Shown: positions 34,236 through 42,777 of the stretch, one piece after another | Layout of the letters: each line of letters opens with the position of its first letter | Numbering within the stretch: the first letter of the stretch is position 1 | Source of the DNA: Pseudaquabacterium inlustre | Lineage (GTDB): Bacteria > Pseudomonadota > Gammaproteobacteria > Burkholderiales > Burkholderiaceae_C | NCBI RefSeq assembly: GCF_038066595.1 | Contig: NZ_JBBUTH010000005.1 | Location: 1-64,000, forward strand | DNA: 64,000 bases | Direction: 5' to 3' | The notes under the pieces: generated by a model | The model's input: only the letters and a program-made list of their open reading frames with translations | What the model was told of the DNA's origin: nothing | Databases searched by the model: none | Translations under genes and position numbers: made by a program

Positions 34236-34930
34236 GCTGCTTCCCCTTCCAGGATGCGGCCATCCAGCAGCCGGATGCGCCGGTCGCAGCGCGCCAGCAG
34301 GCGCTCGTCGTGGGTGGCGATCAGGAAGGCCGCCTGGTGCGCGTGGCCTTGCTCCCGCATCAGGTCCAGCACCTGGTCGGCGGTGTGCGAGTCGAGGTTG
34401 GCGGTGGGCTCGTCGGCGATCACCAGCGCCGGGCGCTTGACCAGCGCGCGGGCGATGGCCACACGCTGGCGCTGGCCACCCGACAGCGCGTCGGGCCGGT
34501 GGTGGGCATGCTCGCGCAGGCCCACGGCGTCCAGCATCTGCGCCACGCGTTCGCGGCGCTCGGCCGCGGCCAGGCCGGCCAGGAACAGCGGGTAGTCGAC
34601 GTTTTCCTCCACCGTCATCACCGGCACCAGGTTGAAGCTCTGGAACACGAAGCCGATGGCGTCGCGGCGCAGCAGCGTGGCGGCGGTCTCGTCCAGCGTG
34701 TCGGCCTGCACGGCGCCCTGGCGGCCGCGCAGCGTCACGCGGCCGGCATCGGGCCGGTCGATCAGGCCGGCCAGATTCAGGATGGTGCTCTTGCCGCTGC
34801 CCGACGGGCCGGTCAGCGCCAGCATCTCGCCCGGCGCCACGCTCAGGTCCACGCCCTGCAGGGCCGGCACCACATGGGCGCCCAGGCGGTAGGTCTTGTG
34901 CACGCCTTGCAGCGTGAGAACGGTGCTCAT
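34232..34930 (-). CDS. LolD/MacB-type ABC transporter ATPase
   Basis: 232-residue ATPase with Walker A GPSGSGKST (residues 41-49), Q-loop VFQSFNLVPVMTVEENV, signature LSGGQRQRVAIARAL, Walker B ALVIADEPTANLD and H-loop ATHDERLL. The sequence belongs to the MacB/LolD/FtsE clade that powers FtsX-type permeases. Coupled by overlap to the permease gene. It lies 13 bases downstream of the secreted TPR-like gene. ATG 34930. Confidence 0.95.
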   Translation of the reverse strand: MSTVLTLQGVHKTYRLGAHVVPALQGVDLSVAPGEMLALTGPSGSGKSTILNLAGLIDRPDAGRVTLRGRQGAVQADTLDETAATLLRRDAIGFVFQSFNLVPVMTVEENVDYPLFLAGLAAAERRERVAQMLDAVGLREHAHHRPDALSGGQRQRVAIARALVKRPALVIADEPTANLDSHTADQVLDLMREQGHAHQAAFLIATHDERLLARCDRRIRLLDGRILEGEAA

Positions 34931-34943
34931 CGTCGCGTCCCGC

Positions 34944-35696
34944 TCACAGCGCCTGCAGCCGGCTGCGCGCCACGGCGGCCTGCGGCGTGCCGCTGGCCGC
35001 GGCCTTCTCGTACCACTGGCGGGCCTGGGCCGGTTGCTGGTCGGCCACCGCCTGCTGGCCGGCGCGCAGCCACACGCTGGTCTTGAAGCCGGCCGGCGTG
35101 GCCTCGAACTGCGGGTGCTTGAGCACCTCGTCGAGCAGCTTGTGGCCGCGCTCGCCGCGGTTGAACATGGCCGGCATCGACAGGAAGGTGCTGGCCGCGG
35201 TGAACTTCACCGACAGCACGGCCGGCACGCCCTGGTGGCTGGGCGCCTCGTGCGCCGGGGTCAGCTGGGCCAGGGCCTTGTCGATCAGGGCCAGGCCGTC
35301 CTCGGCAAAGCCCATCTTCTTCCACGGCAGCATCGTCGTGGTGGCGCGCATCGACGTGGCAGCACCGGCATAGGCGCGCAGCACGGGGTCGGTGGGCGCG
35401 GCGGCCAGCAGCTTGCCGAACTGGCTGGCGGCGTCGTCGATGGCGGCATCGTCGCCGGGCTTGGCGGCGATGAAGCGCGCGAAGGCGGCGTTGAAGCCGG
35501 CATCGGCCGCGGCCGCTGTGACCGCTGGGGGGGCCACGCTTGGGGCCGGCGCCACCGCCGCCGGCTGCTGCGCGTGGGCGCACACCGTGGTGGTGATCAG
35601 CACGGCGCCCGAGGCCAGCGCCACCAGCGAGGTGGCGGCCAGTGTCAGCAGCGCATGGCGCGGGGTGGTGTCGACGCGGTGGTGGTCGGCAGGCAT
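34944..35696 (-). CDS. secreted protein with TPR-like C-terminus, first gene of the ABC operon
   Basis: 250-residue exported protein: a long basic leader, a hydrophobic segment (HALLTLAATSLVALASGAVLI), cleavage probably after AHA-Q, then a Pro/Ala linker and an all-helical region. The helical part includes AFARFIAAKPGDDAAIDDAA and a Sel1/TPR-like last repeat ADQQPAQARQWYEKAAASGTPQAAVARSRL (e.g. ARQWYEKAAASG). ATG 35696 with GGGAG about 10 bases upstream is preferred over upstream ATGs. Function unknown; its place at the head of the ABC/LolA operon suggests a periplasmic adaptor or cargo receptor. Confidence 0.75.
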   Translation of the reverse strand: MPADHHRVDTTPRHALLTLAATSLVALASGAVLITTTVCAHAQQPAAVAPAPSVAPPAVTAAAADAGFNAAFARFIAAKPGDDAAIDDAASQFGKLLAAAPTDPVLRAYAGAATSMRATTTMLPWKKMGFAEDGLALIDKALAQLTPAHEAPSHQGVPAVLSVKFTAASTFLSMPAMFNRGERGHKLLDEVLKHPQFEATPAGFKTSVWLRAGQQAVADQQPAQARQWYEKAAASGTPQAAVARSRLQAL

Positions 35697-35801
35697 GTTC
35701 GGCTCCCTGGGTGTGGATGACATGCCGCGATGGTGGCGAGCCGCCGCACCGGCCGCAGCCGGGCTGCGACGAAACGCCGGCACGCGTCGCGAAGCGTTGC
35801 C

Positions 35802-36734
35802 TCAGGCGCCGCGCAGCAGCAGATCCAGGTTCTGCACCGCAGCGCCGGCCGCACCCTTGCCCAGGTTGTCGAACACCGCCGCCAGCAGCACCTGGCCCTG
35901 GGCCTCGTTGGCCAGCACGGCCAGGCGCAGGTCGTCCGTGCTGTTCAGTGCGGTGGGGTCCAGGTGATCCAGCGCGGCGGCCTCGGCCAGCGACAGCAGT
36001 TGCACCCGCGGCGTGGCCGCGTAACGGGCCTGCAGCGCCGCGTGCAGCGCCGCCACCGTGGTGCCGGGTGCCAGCTGGCGCAGGTGCAGCGGCACGGTCA
36101 GCACGATGCCCTGGCGAAAGGCGCCGTAGGCCGGCACGAAGAACGGCCGCGCGCGCAGGCCGGCGTGCTGCTGGATCTCGGGCACATGCTTGTGCGCCAG
36201 CCCCAGGCCGTAGACCTGAAAGGGCGGCGGCGCGGGCGCATCGGCGGCGCGCTGCTCGTGCGCGTCGACGCCCGCGCGGCCGCGCCCCGAATAGCCCGAC
36301 ACGGCGTGGATGTTGAGCGGCAGGCTGGCCGGCAGCAGCCCGGCATCCACCAGCGGGCGCAGCAGCGCCAGCGCGCCGGTGGGGTAGCAGCCGGGGTTGC
36401 TGATGCGCCGCGAACCGGCGATGCGTGCCGCCTGGCCGGGGCACAGTTCGGGCAGGCCGTAGGTCCAGGCGGCATCGGTGCGGTGGGCCGAGCTGGCGTC
36501 GATGATGCGCACGGCGGGGTTGCGCACCCAGCCGGCGGCCTCGCGCGCGGCCTCGTCGGGCAGGCACAGCAGGGCGATGTCACAGTCGTTCAGCGCCTGG
36601 GCGCGCCGCTCTGGCTGCTTGCGCTCGGACTCGGGCAGGCTCAGCAACTGGATGTCGGTGCGGCCGGCCAGCCGGGCGCGGATCTGCAGGCCGGTGGTGC
36701 CCTGGTCACCGTCGATGAACACGAGTGTCGTCAT
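35802..36734 (-). CDS. argC: N-acetyl-gamma-glutamyl-phosphate reductase (type 2 ArgC)
   Basis: NADPH-dependent reductase of the third step of arginine synthesis. 310 residues, the short AGPR type 2 class. NAD-binding FIDGDQGTTGLQI at the N-terminus, IIDASSAHRT, catalytic C116 in SNPGCYPTGAL, and the His-containing AVSGYSGRGRAG and GLAHKHVPEIQ segments. ATG 36734 is chosen by alignment of the Rossmann strand; longer frames add no conserved sequence. Divergent from a LysR-type gene with 107 bases between them, so it may be that regulator's target. Confidence 0.93.
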   Translation of the reverse strand: MTTLVFIDGDQGTTGLQIRARLAGRTDIQLLSLPESERKQPERRAQALNDCDIALLCLPDEAAREAAGWVRNPAVRIIDASSAHRTDAAWTYGLPELCPGQAARIAGSRRISNPGCYPTGALALLRPLVDAGLLPASLPLNIHAVSGYSGRGRAGVDAHEQRAADAPAPPPFQVYGLGLAHKHVPEIQQHAGLRARPFFVPAYGAFRQGIVLTVPLHLRQLAPGTTVAALHAALQARYAATPRVQLLSLAEAAALDHLDPTALNSTDDLRLAVLANEAQGQVLLAAVFDNLGKGAAGAAVQNLDLLLRGA

Positions 36735-36841
36735 GGCGTGGGGTGGGAGGGGTGGCAGAAGCCGCCATGCTCGCCAGCGCACTTGCATCAGACAAGTTGA
36801 ATCTTGCAAACTCCAAATTCATACAAGCTGAATTTTCAACG
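36735..36841. promoter_or_regulatory. AT-rich divergent promoter region of argC and lysR-type gene
   Basis: About 60 bases (36780-36841) are far richer in A/T than the rest of the window. TTG-N7-CAA at 36797-36809 (TTGAATCTTGCAA) is an inverted repeat that also satisfies the T-N11-A pattern of LysR operators. GTTGAA (36796-36801) and TTCAAC (36835-36840) form a wider inverted pair. A plausible operator and promoter zone for both genes. Confidence 0.5.
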
Positions 36842-37744
36842 ATGCGCGAATTCAACCTCGACCGCCTGCGCACCCTGGTGACCGTGGCCGACCTGGGCAG
36901 CTTTGCCGCTGCCGCCCAGGCCCTGCACCTGGCGCCACCCACGGTCACGCTGCATGTGGCCGAGCTGGAGCAGCGCCTGGGCGCGCCGCTGCTGCGCCGC
37001 GGCCGGCCGGCCGTCACGCCCACCGGCGCCGGCGCGCTGCTGATCGAGCACGCCCGCCGCCTGCTGGACAGTGCCGATGCCGCGCTGGACGCCGTGCGCC
37101 GCCACATTGCCGGCCAGGCCGGCCGGGTGCGGCTGGGCGCCAGCACCGGCGCCATCGCCCAACTGCTGCCGCAGGCGCTGCAGGCGCTGGCCGCCACGCA
37201 TCCCGGCATCGACGTGCAGGTGCAGGTGCTGACCTCGGCCGAGACGCTGGCGCACCTGGCCACCGGCACGCTGGACCTGGGCATCGTGGCGCTGCCGCAG
37301 CCGCCGCGCGCCGGCGTGCGCATCGAGCCCTGGCGGCAGGATCCGGTGCTGGCCGTGCTGCCGGCCGCCTGGGAAGCGCCCGACCCGGTCACGCCCGACT
37401 GGCTGGCCGCGCAGCCGCTGGTGCTCAACGACGGCAGCACGCACCTGTCGCGCCTGTGCACCGAGTGGTTCGCGCAAGCCGGCCAGCGGCCCACGGCCCG
37501 CATCGCGCTGAACTACAACGACGCCATCCGCAGCCTGGTGGCGGCCGGCTACGGCGCCTCGCTGCTGCCGGCCGATGGCGGCGAGCCGCCGGCGGATGCA
37601 CGGGTGCAGCTGCGCGCGCTTCAGCCGCCGCTGTGGCGGCCGCTGGGTCTGGTCTGGCGCGTGGACGACGGCGGCGATGGCTTGGTGGCGCAGGTGCTGG
37701 CCGCGCTGCGGGCGCTGCCGACGCTGCCGGGTGACGCGGCCTGA
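36842..37744 (+). CDS. LysR-family transcriptional regulator
   Basis: 300-residue regulator: winged helix-turn-helix at residues 1-60 (LDRLRTLVTVADLGSFAAAA, LHLAPPTVTLHVAELEQRLG), then a linker helix and a periplasmic-binding-protein-like effector domain (GRVRLGASTGAIAQLLPQAL; GTLDLGIVALPQP). Divergent from argC with an AT-rich intergenic region that contains a T-N11-A site. Effector unknown. The usual pattern of LysR genes suggests autoregulation plus control of the divergent neighbour. Confidence 0.92.
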   Translation: MREFNLDRLRTLVTVADLGSFAAAAQALHLAPPTVTLHVAELEQRLGAPLLRRGRPAVTPTGAGALLIEHARRLLDSADAALDAVRRHIAGQAGRVRLGASTGAIAQLLPQALQALAATHPGIDVQVQVLTSAETLAHLATGTLDLGIVALPQPPRAGVRIEPWRQDPVLAVLPAAWEAPDPVTPDWLAAQPLVLNDGSTHLSRLCTEWFAQAGQRPTARIALNYNDAIRSLVAAGYGASLLPADGGEPPADARVQLRALQPPLWRPLGLVWRVDDGGDGLVAQVLAALRALPTLPGDAA

Positions 37745-37872
37745 GCGCCTGCCAGTCCGGCCGGGCGGTATGCGAACCTGGCGCCGGTATCGTCCTCAGA
37801 GTCACCGATGCCGCAGGCCGCGGGTGCCCGCATCCTTCTGCCACCTTGGATGACGCTGGAAGGAGCAAGCCC

Positions 37873-38916
37873 ATGAGCCGGTTCATGCATTGGGGGCCCG
37901 TCTTGGGCGCGGCCGGTCTGGCGGCCTCGGCCGTGGCGCAGACCGAGATCGATGCCTGCAAGCGGGTGAGCGTGCCGCTCGAGCGTCTGGCCTGCTATGA
38001 CCGCGCGCTGGGGTTCGATACCGCCGACATCCAGCAACCGCTGCAGGATGCGGACATCCGGGCCGTCTTTCATCCGCACGGTGTCGTCACCGAGAAGCAT
38101 CGGCAGGTGTTCTTCGTGCGGTCCTCGACCAGCATTTCGGCAGACAACGGCGATCCGGCCGAGGTGTCGCTCGGCCGCAGTGCCGGGCGAACCACGGGCG
38201 CGGCCAAGGCGGCGATCCTGTGGGTGCCCTACGGCAAGCTGGGCATGTTCGACACCGAGGAGAGCCAGGGCCTGCGGCCTTACCTGGCGCTGGGCTTCGA
38301 GAGCGACACCACCAAGCCGGAGCGCGTCGATCAGGTGGCGACGCAGACCTTCCGCGTGGGGGGGCGTTCAGTCTTCGCGGCCCGGCCGAAGCTGCACAGC
38401 GGTGGCGCCGGGGCATATGAACTGGCCTTGCGTCTGCAGAACAACGACGTCACCGACACGCGCACCGCTTCGGTGGAGGCGCCCGTCGACCTGAACTACC
38501 ACTGGGTGACGGCCCAACAGCCGATGCGGCTGCTGCTGCGCGATCGGTGGGTGTTCGGCGGCGTAACGCCCTACGTCGACCACGCCTCCCGGCGGGCGCC
38601 GGGCGCACCGGCGTCGGTCAACGGAGTGGAGGTCCGGCTTGGCGCGGCCGCCACGGTGCCCGAGTGGCCGGACGGGTTCCTGCCCCTGAACCGCCTGCGT
38701 CCCGATCTGCTGCGCTGGCAGTCTGAGCATGTGCGCCAGTTCAACGGTGAGCGCACGCGCAGCACCAAGCACAGCGTGTCGCTGTCGTGGGTCATCCACC
38801 GCAGCCACAACGGGCAGCAGGGCATCAAGGTCGAGCGCCTGGTGGGCCGCAATTTCCGCGACGGTGAGGAAACCGACGCGGCCAAGACGGCCGTCAAGCT
38901 GACCGTCAAGTACTGA
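37873..38916 (+). CDS. exported protein of unknown function with CxxxxxxxRLACYD motif
   Basis: 347 residues with a signal peptide (HWGPVLGAAGLAASAVAQ) and ATG 37873 after GGAAGGAGC. The mature N-terminus, EIDACKRVSVPLERLACYDR, matches a short motif seen at the start of various periplasmic and phage-associated proteins, where the two cysteines may bond. The rest is beta-rich without a family I recognise; PYLALGFESDTTK, LNYHWVTAQQPMRLLLRD and VKLTVKY at the end suggest an outer-membrane or surface beta structure (terminal Tyr). Base composition looks somewhat lower in GC (62-68% in sampled 60-base lines) than flanking genes, possibly reflecting transfer. Flanked by a LysR gene and a convergent HerA-like gene. 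Confidence 0.65.
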   Translation: MSRFMHWGPVLGAAGLAASAVAQTEIDACKRVSVPLERLACYDRALGFDTADIQQPLQDADIRAVFHPHGVVTEKHRQVFFVRSSTSISADNGDPAEVSLGRSAGRTTGAAKAAILWVPYGKLGMFDTEESQGLRPYLALGFESDTTKPERVDQVATQTFRVGGRSVFAARPKLHSGGAGAYELALRLQNNDVTDTRTASVEAPVDLNYHWVTAQQPMRLLLRDRWVFGGVTPYVDHASRRAPGAPASVNGVEVRLGAAATVPEWPDGFLPLNRLRPDLLRWQSEHVRQFNGERTRSTKHSVSLSWVIHRSHNGQQGIKVERLVGRNFRDGEETDAAKTAVKLTVKY

Positions 38917-38973
38917 CCTCACCGGCGGCACCGGCCGCGATCATGAACGCCTGCCGGCGCAGGTGGGAAAGTC

Positions 38974-40554
38974 TCAGCGCCGCCGGCTGCCGCCCAGCAG
39001 CGAGCCCAGCACGCCGCGCACGATCTCGCGGCCCACGGCCGAGCCGATCGAGCGCATGGCCGACGCGGCGGCCTTCTCGGCCAGGCCTTCGTGGCGGCCG
39101 CCGCGTGGGCCGGTGCTGCCGAACAGCACATCCTTCAGCCCGTCCATCAGGCCGCCGCCGGCCTCCTGCGCCGCACCGGCCGCAGCGTCGCGGGCGCCGC
39201 CGCGCACGGCATCGCGCGCTTCGTCGGCCATGCTGCGGCCGCCGCCGTTGCCACCGTTGCCAGCGGCTGCCGGTGACGCCGCGGCGCGGCCCTTGAGCTT
39301 CTCGTAGGCCGATTCGCGGTCGACCAGCTTCTCGTACACGCCGGCCACCAGCGAGGTCTGCATCAGCGCCTGGCGCTGCGCGGCGTTGACCGGGCCGATC
39401 TGGCTGCCCGGCGGCAGCACGTAGACGCGCTCGGTCACGCAGGGCCGGCCCTTGGCGTCCAGGAAGCTGACCAGCGCCTCGCCCACGCCGAGCTCGGTGA
39501 TCGCGGTGGCGATGTCCAGCTTCGGGTTGGCGCGCATGGTCTCGGCGGCGCTCTTCACCGCCTTCTGGTCGCGTGGCGTAAAGGCGCGCAGCGCGTGCTG
39601 CACGCGGTTGCCCAGCTGGCCCAGCACGGTGTCGGGGATGTCCAGCGGGTTCTGGGTGACGAAGTAGACCCCCACGCCCTTGCTGCGCACCAGGCGCACC
39701 ACCAGCTCGATGCGCTCGACCAGCGCCGCCGGCGCGTCCTTGAACAGCAGGTGTGCTTCGTCAAAGAAGAACACCAGCTTGGGCTTCTCGAGGTCGCCCA
39801 CCTCGGGCAGGGTCTCGAACAGCTCGGAGAGCATCCACAGCAGGAAGGTGGCGTACAGCCGCGGCGCGTTCATCAGCTTGTCGGCGGCCAGGATGTTGAT
39901 GACGCCCTGGCCGTCGGCAGTCTGCATGAAGTCGGCGATGTCGAGCATGGGCTCGCCGAAGAACCGGTCGCCGCCTTGCTGCTCGATCTGCAGCAGGCCG
40001 CGCTGGATGGCGCCGATGCTGGCGGCGCTGACGTTGCCGTACTCGGTGGTGAACTCGGCCGCGTTGTCGCCCACGTGCTGCAGCATCGCACGCAGGTCCT
40101 TCAGGTCCAGCAGCAGCAGGCCGCGGTCGTCGGCGATCTTGAACACCAGGTTCAGCACGCCGGCCTGGGTGTCGTTGAGCGCCAGCATGCGCGTCAGCAG
40201 CAGCGGTCCCATGTCGCTGACGGTGGCGCGCACCGGGTGGCCCTGCTCGCCGAACACGTCCCACAGCGTGGTGGGGCAGGCGAGTGCGGTGGGCGTGTCC
40301 AGCCCGCGCTCGGCCAGCACCTGGGCCAGCTTCGGGCTCACGCTGCCGGCCTGGCTGATGCCGGTGAGGTCGCCCTTCACGTCGGCCATGAACACCGGCA
40401 CGCCGATCTTGCTGAAGCTCTCGGCCAGCGTCTGCAGCGTGATGGTCTTGCCGGTGCCGGTGGCCCCGGTGATCAGGCCGTGGCGGTTGGCCAGCGCCGG
40501 CAGCAGGTGGCACTCGACGTCGCCATGCTTGGCGACCAGGATCGGCTCGGACAT
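38974..40554 (-). CDS. HerA-like DUF853 ATPase
   Basis: 526-residue P-loop ATPase of the HerA/FtsK superfamily (DUF853, YjgR type). Walker A is GATGTGKT (residues 30-37), Walker B KLVFFFDEAHLL, and an arginine finger region lies in YFVTQNPLDIPDTVLGQLGNR (part: QNPLDIPDTVLGQLGNR). The last 110 residues form a low-complexity Ala/Gly-rich region ending VGREIVRGVLGSLLGGSRRR. E. coli homologue YjgR has no settled role. ATG 40554, divergent from yebC with 193 bases between; TAGAAT at 40676-40681 there is a candidate -10 for yebC. Confidence 0.9.
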   Translation of the reverse strand: MSEPILVAKHGDVECHLLPALANRHGLITGATGTGKTITLQTLAESFSKIGVPVFMADVKGDLTGISQAGSVSPKLAQVLAERGLDTPTALACPTTLWDVFGEQGHPVRATVSDMGPLLLTRMLALNDTQAGVLNLVFKIADDRGLLLLDLKDLRAMLQHVGDNAAEFTTEYGNVSAASIGAIQRGLLQIEQQGGDRFFGEPMLDIADFMQTADGQGVINILAADKLMNAPRLYATFLLWMLSELFETLPEVGDLEKPKLVFFFDEAHLLFKDAPAALVERIELVVRLVRSKGVGVYFVTQNPLDIPDTVLGQLGNRVQHALRAFTPRDQKAVKSAAETMRANPKLDIATAITELGVGEALVSFLDAKGRPCVTERVYVLPPGSQIGPVNAAQRQALMQTSLVAGVYEKLVDRESAYEKLKGRAAASPAAAGNGGNGGGRSMADEARDAVRGGARDAAAGAAQEAGGGLMDGLKDVLFGSTGPRGGRHEGLAEKAAASAMRSIGSAVGREIVRGVLGSLLGGSRRR

Positions 40555-40747
40555 CGGGTGAACTCCAGGGAACGGTGTCGAACAGTCGGTCGGATTGCGC
40601 GGGGCAGTGTAGGGGGATTCAAGCACCGCGCCGCCCTGGGTGGGTGGGCGCCACCGGCGCCGGGCGGCCGCCCAGTAGAATCCCGGGTTGCTCAGCATTT
40701 CAGTGCCGCCGCGCCACCAGCGCGCCGCGCGGCCCCCAGGAGAAGAC

Positions 40748-41473
40748 ATGGCCGGACATTCCAAATGGGCCAACATCCAGCATCGCAAGGGCCGCCAGGA
40801 CGAGAAGCGCGGCAAGATCTGGACCCGCATCATCCGTGAAATCACCGTCGCGGCCCGGCAGGGCGGCGCCGATGTGTCGGCCAACCCGCGCCTGCGCCTG
40901 GCCATCGACAAGGCCAAGGCCGCCAACATGCCGGCCGACCGCATCAAGTACAACGTCGACAAGGCCAGCGGCAACCTCGAGGGTGTGAACTACGAGGAAA
41001 TCCGTTACGAGGGCTACGGCATCGGCGGCGCGGCGATCATCGTCGACACCATGACCGACAACCGTGTGCGCACGGTGGCCGAGGTGCGCCACGCCTTCAG
41101 CAAGTACGGCGGCAACCTGGGCACCGAAGGTTCGGTGGCCTTCCAGTTCAAGCACTGCGGCCAGCTGGTGTTCGCCCCCGGCACCTCGGAAGACAAGGTG
41201 ATGGAAGTGGCGCTGGAATCGGGCGCCGAAGATGTGCTGACCGACGACGACGGCGCCATCGAGGTCATCACCTCGCCGGCCGACTTCGAGGCCGTGAAGA
41301 ACGCGCTGGAAGCCGCCGGCCTGGTGGCCGACATCGCCGAAGTGACCATGCGCGCCGAGAACACCATCGCCATCGCCGGCGAGGACGCCCAGCGCATGCA
41401 GAAACTGCTGGACGTGATCGAAGACCTGGACGACGTGCAGAACGTCTACCACAACGCCGAACTGGCAGAGTGA
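40748..41473 (+). CDS. yebC: YebC/PmpR-family protein
   Basis: 241-residue protein of the YebC/TACO1 family, described both as a DNA-binding regulator and, more recently, as a translation factor relieving stalls at proline-rich sequences. It has the signature MAGHSKWANIQHRKGRQD at the N-terminus, then ADVSANPRLRLAIDKAKAANMP, GGNLGTEGSVAFQF and VYHNAEL at the end. AGGAG lies 5 bases before ATG 40748. purD follows by 7 bases. Confidence 0.96.
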   Translation: MAGHSKWANIQHRKGRQDEKRGKIWTRIIREITVAARQGGADVSANPRLRLAIDKAKAANMPADRIKYNVDKASGNLEGVNYEEIRYEGYGIGGAAIIVDTMTDNRVRTVAEVRHAFSKYGGNLGTEGSVAFQFKHCGQLVFAPGTSEDKVMEVALESGAEDVLTDDDGAIEVITSPADFEAVKNALEAAGLVADIAEVTMRAENTIAIAGEDAQRMQKLLDVIEDLDDVQNVYHNAELAE

Positions 41474-41480
41474 GCGCGCG

Positions 41481-42764
41481 ATGAAGGTGTTGGTGATCGG
41501 CGGCGGCGGCCGTGAACATGCGCTGGCCTGGAAGCTGGCGCAAAGCCCGCGGGTGCAGCAGGTCTACGTGGCGCCGGGCAACGGCGGCACGGCGCGCGAT
41601 GCGCGGCTGAAGAACCTGGCCATCACCGATCCGCAGGCGCTGGCCGACTTCGCCCAGGCCGAGAAGATCGGCCTGACCGTGGTGGGCCCCGAGGCGCCGC
41701 TGTCGCAGGGCGTGGTGGACATCTTCCGCGCGCGCCAGCTGCGCATCTTCGGCCCCACCAAGGCGGCGGCGCAGCTCGAATCGAGCAAGGCCTTCGCCAA
41801 GGACTTCATGGCGCGGCACCAGATCCCGACCGCGCACTACGCCACCTTCACCGACCCGGTGGCGGCCCATGCCCACATCGACCAGGTGGGCGCGCCCATC
41901 GTCGTCAAGGCCGACGGACTGGCCGCCGGCAAGGGCGTGGTGGTGGCCATGACGCTGGAAGAGGCGCACCAGGCCATCGACTTCATGCTGGTGGACAACA
42001 CCCTGGGCGTGCAGCACAACGATGGCGGCGCGCGCGTGGTGATCGAGGAGTTCCTCGAAGGCGAGGAAGCCAGCTTCATCGTCATGGTCGACGGCAAGCA
42101 TGTGCTGGCCCTGGCCAGCAGCCAGGACCACAAGCGCCTGGGCGATGGCGACACCGGTCCCAACACCGGCGGCATGGGCGCCTACAGCCCGGCGCCGGTG
42201 GTGACGCCCAATGTGCATGCCAAGGCCATGCACGAGATCATCGGGCCCACCGTGGCCGGCATGGCGCGCGACGGCATCCCGTTCACCGGCTTCCTGTATG
42301 CCGGCCTGATGATCGACGCCAAGGGCAACTGCAAGACGCTGGAGTTCAACACCCGCATGGGCGACCCCGAGACCCAGCCGATCCTGATGCGCCTGAAGAG
42401 CGACCTGGTCGACGTGCTGATGCACGCCACCGACGGCACACTGGACAAGGTGGAGCTGGAGTGGGACCGCCGCATCGCACTCGGCGTGGTGATGGCCGCT
42501 GCCGGCTATCCGCTGCAGCCGCGCAAGGGCGACGCCATCACCGGCCTGCCCGTGGACACGGCCGATGCCGTGGTCTTCCACGCCGGCACGGCGCAGGATG
42601 CGGATGGCACGGTGCGCGTCACCGGTGGCCGCGTGCTGTGCGTCACCGCGTTGGGCGAATCGGCCAAGCTGGCGCAGCAGGCGGCCTACGACGCGCTGGC
42701 CGGCATCCAGTTCGACGGCATGCAGTTCCGCCGCGACATCGGCCACCGCGCCATCAAGCGCTGA
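41481..42764 (+). CDS. purD: phosphoribosylamine-glycine ligase
   Basis: ATP-grasp enzyme joining glycine to phosphoribosylamine in purine synthesis (GAR synthetase). 427 residues: MKVLVIGGGGREHALAWKLA N-terminal domain, ATP-grasp with VVKADGLAAGKGVVVA and EEFLEGEEASFIVMVDG, PNTGGMGAYSPAPV, and the metal/substrate motif LEFNTRMGDPETQ. Full length, all core motifs kept. Starts 7 bases after yebC and precedes hemF by 13 bases. Confidence 0.98.
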   Translation: MKVLVIGGGGREHALAWKLAQSPRVQQVYVAPGNGGTARDARLKNLAITDPQALADFAQAEKIGLTVVGPEAPLSQGVVDIFRARQLRIFGPTKAAAQLESSKAFAKDFMARHQIPTAHYATFTDPVAAHAHIDQVGAPIVVKADGLAAGKGVVVAMTLEEAHQAIDFMLVDNTLGVQHNDGGARVVIEEFLEGEEASFIVMVDGKHVLALASSQDHKRLGDGDTGPNTGGMGAYSPAPVVTPNVHAKAMHEIIGPTVAGMARDGIPFTGFLYAGLMIDAKGNCKTLEFNTRMGDPETQPILMRLKSDLVDVLMHATDGTLDKVELEWDRRIALGVVMAAAGYPLQPRKGDAITGLPVDTADAVVFHAGTAQDADGTVRVTGGRVLCVTALGESAKLAQQAAYDALAGIQFDGMQFRRDIGHRAIKR

Positions 42765-42777
42765 GCCGGACCTGCGC

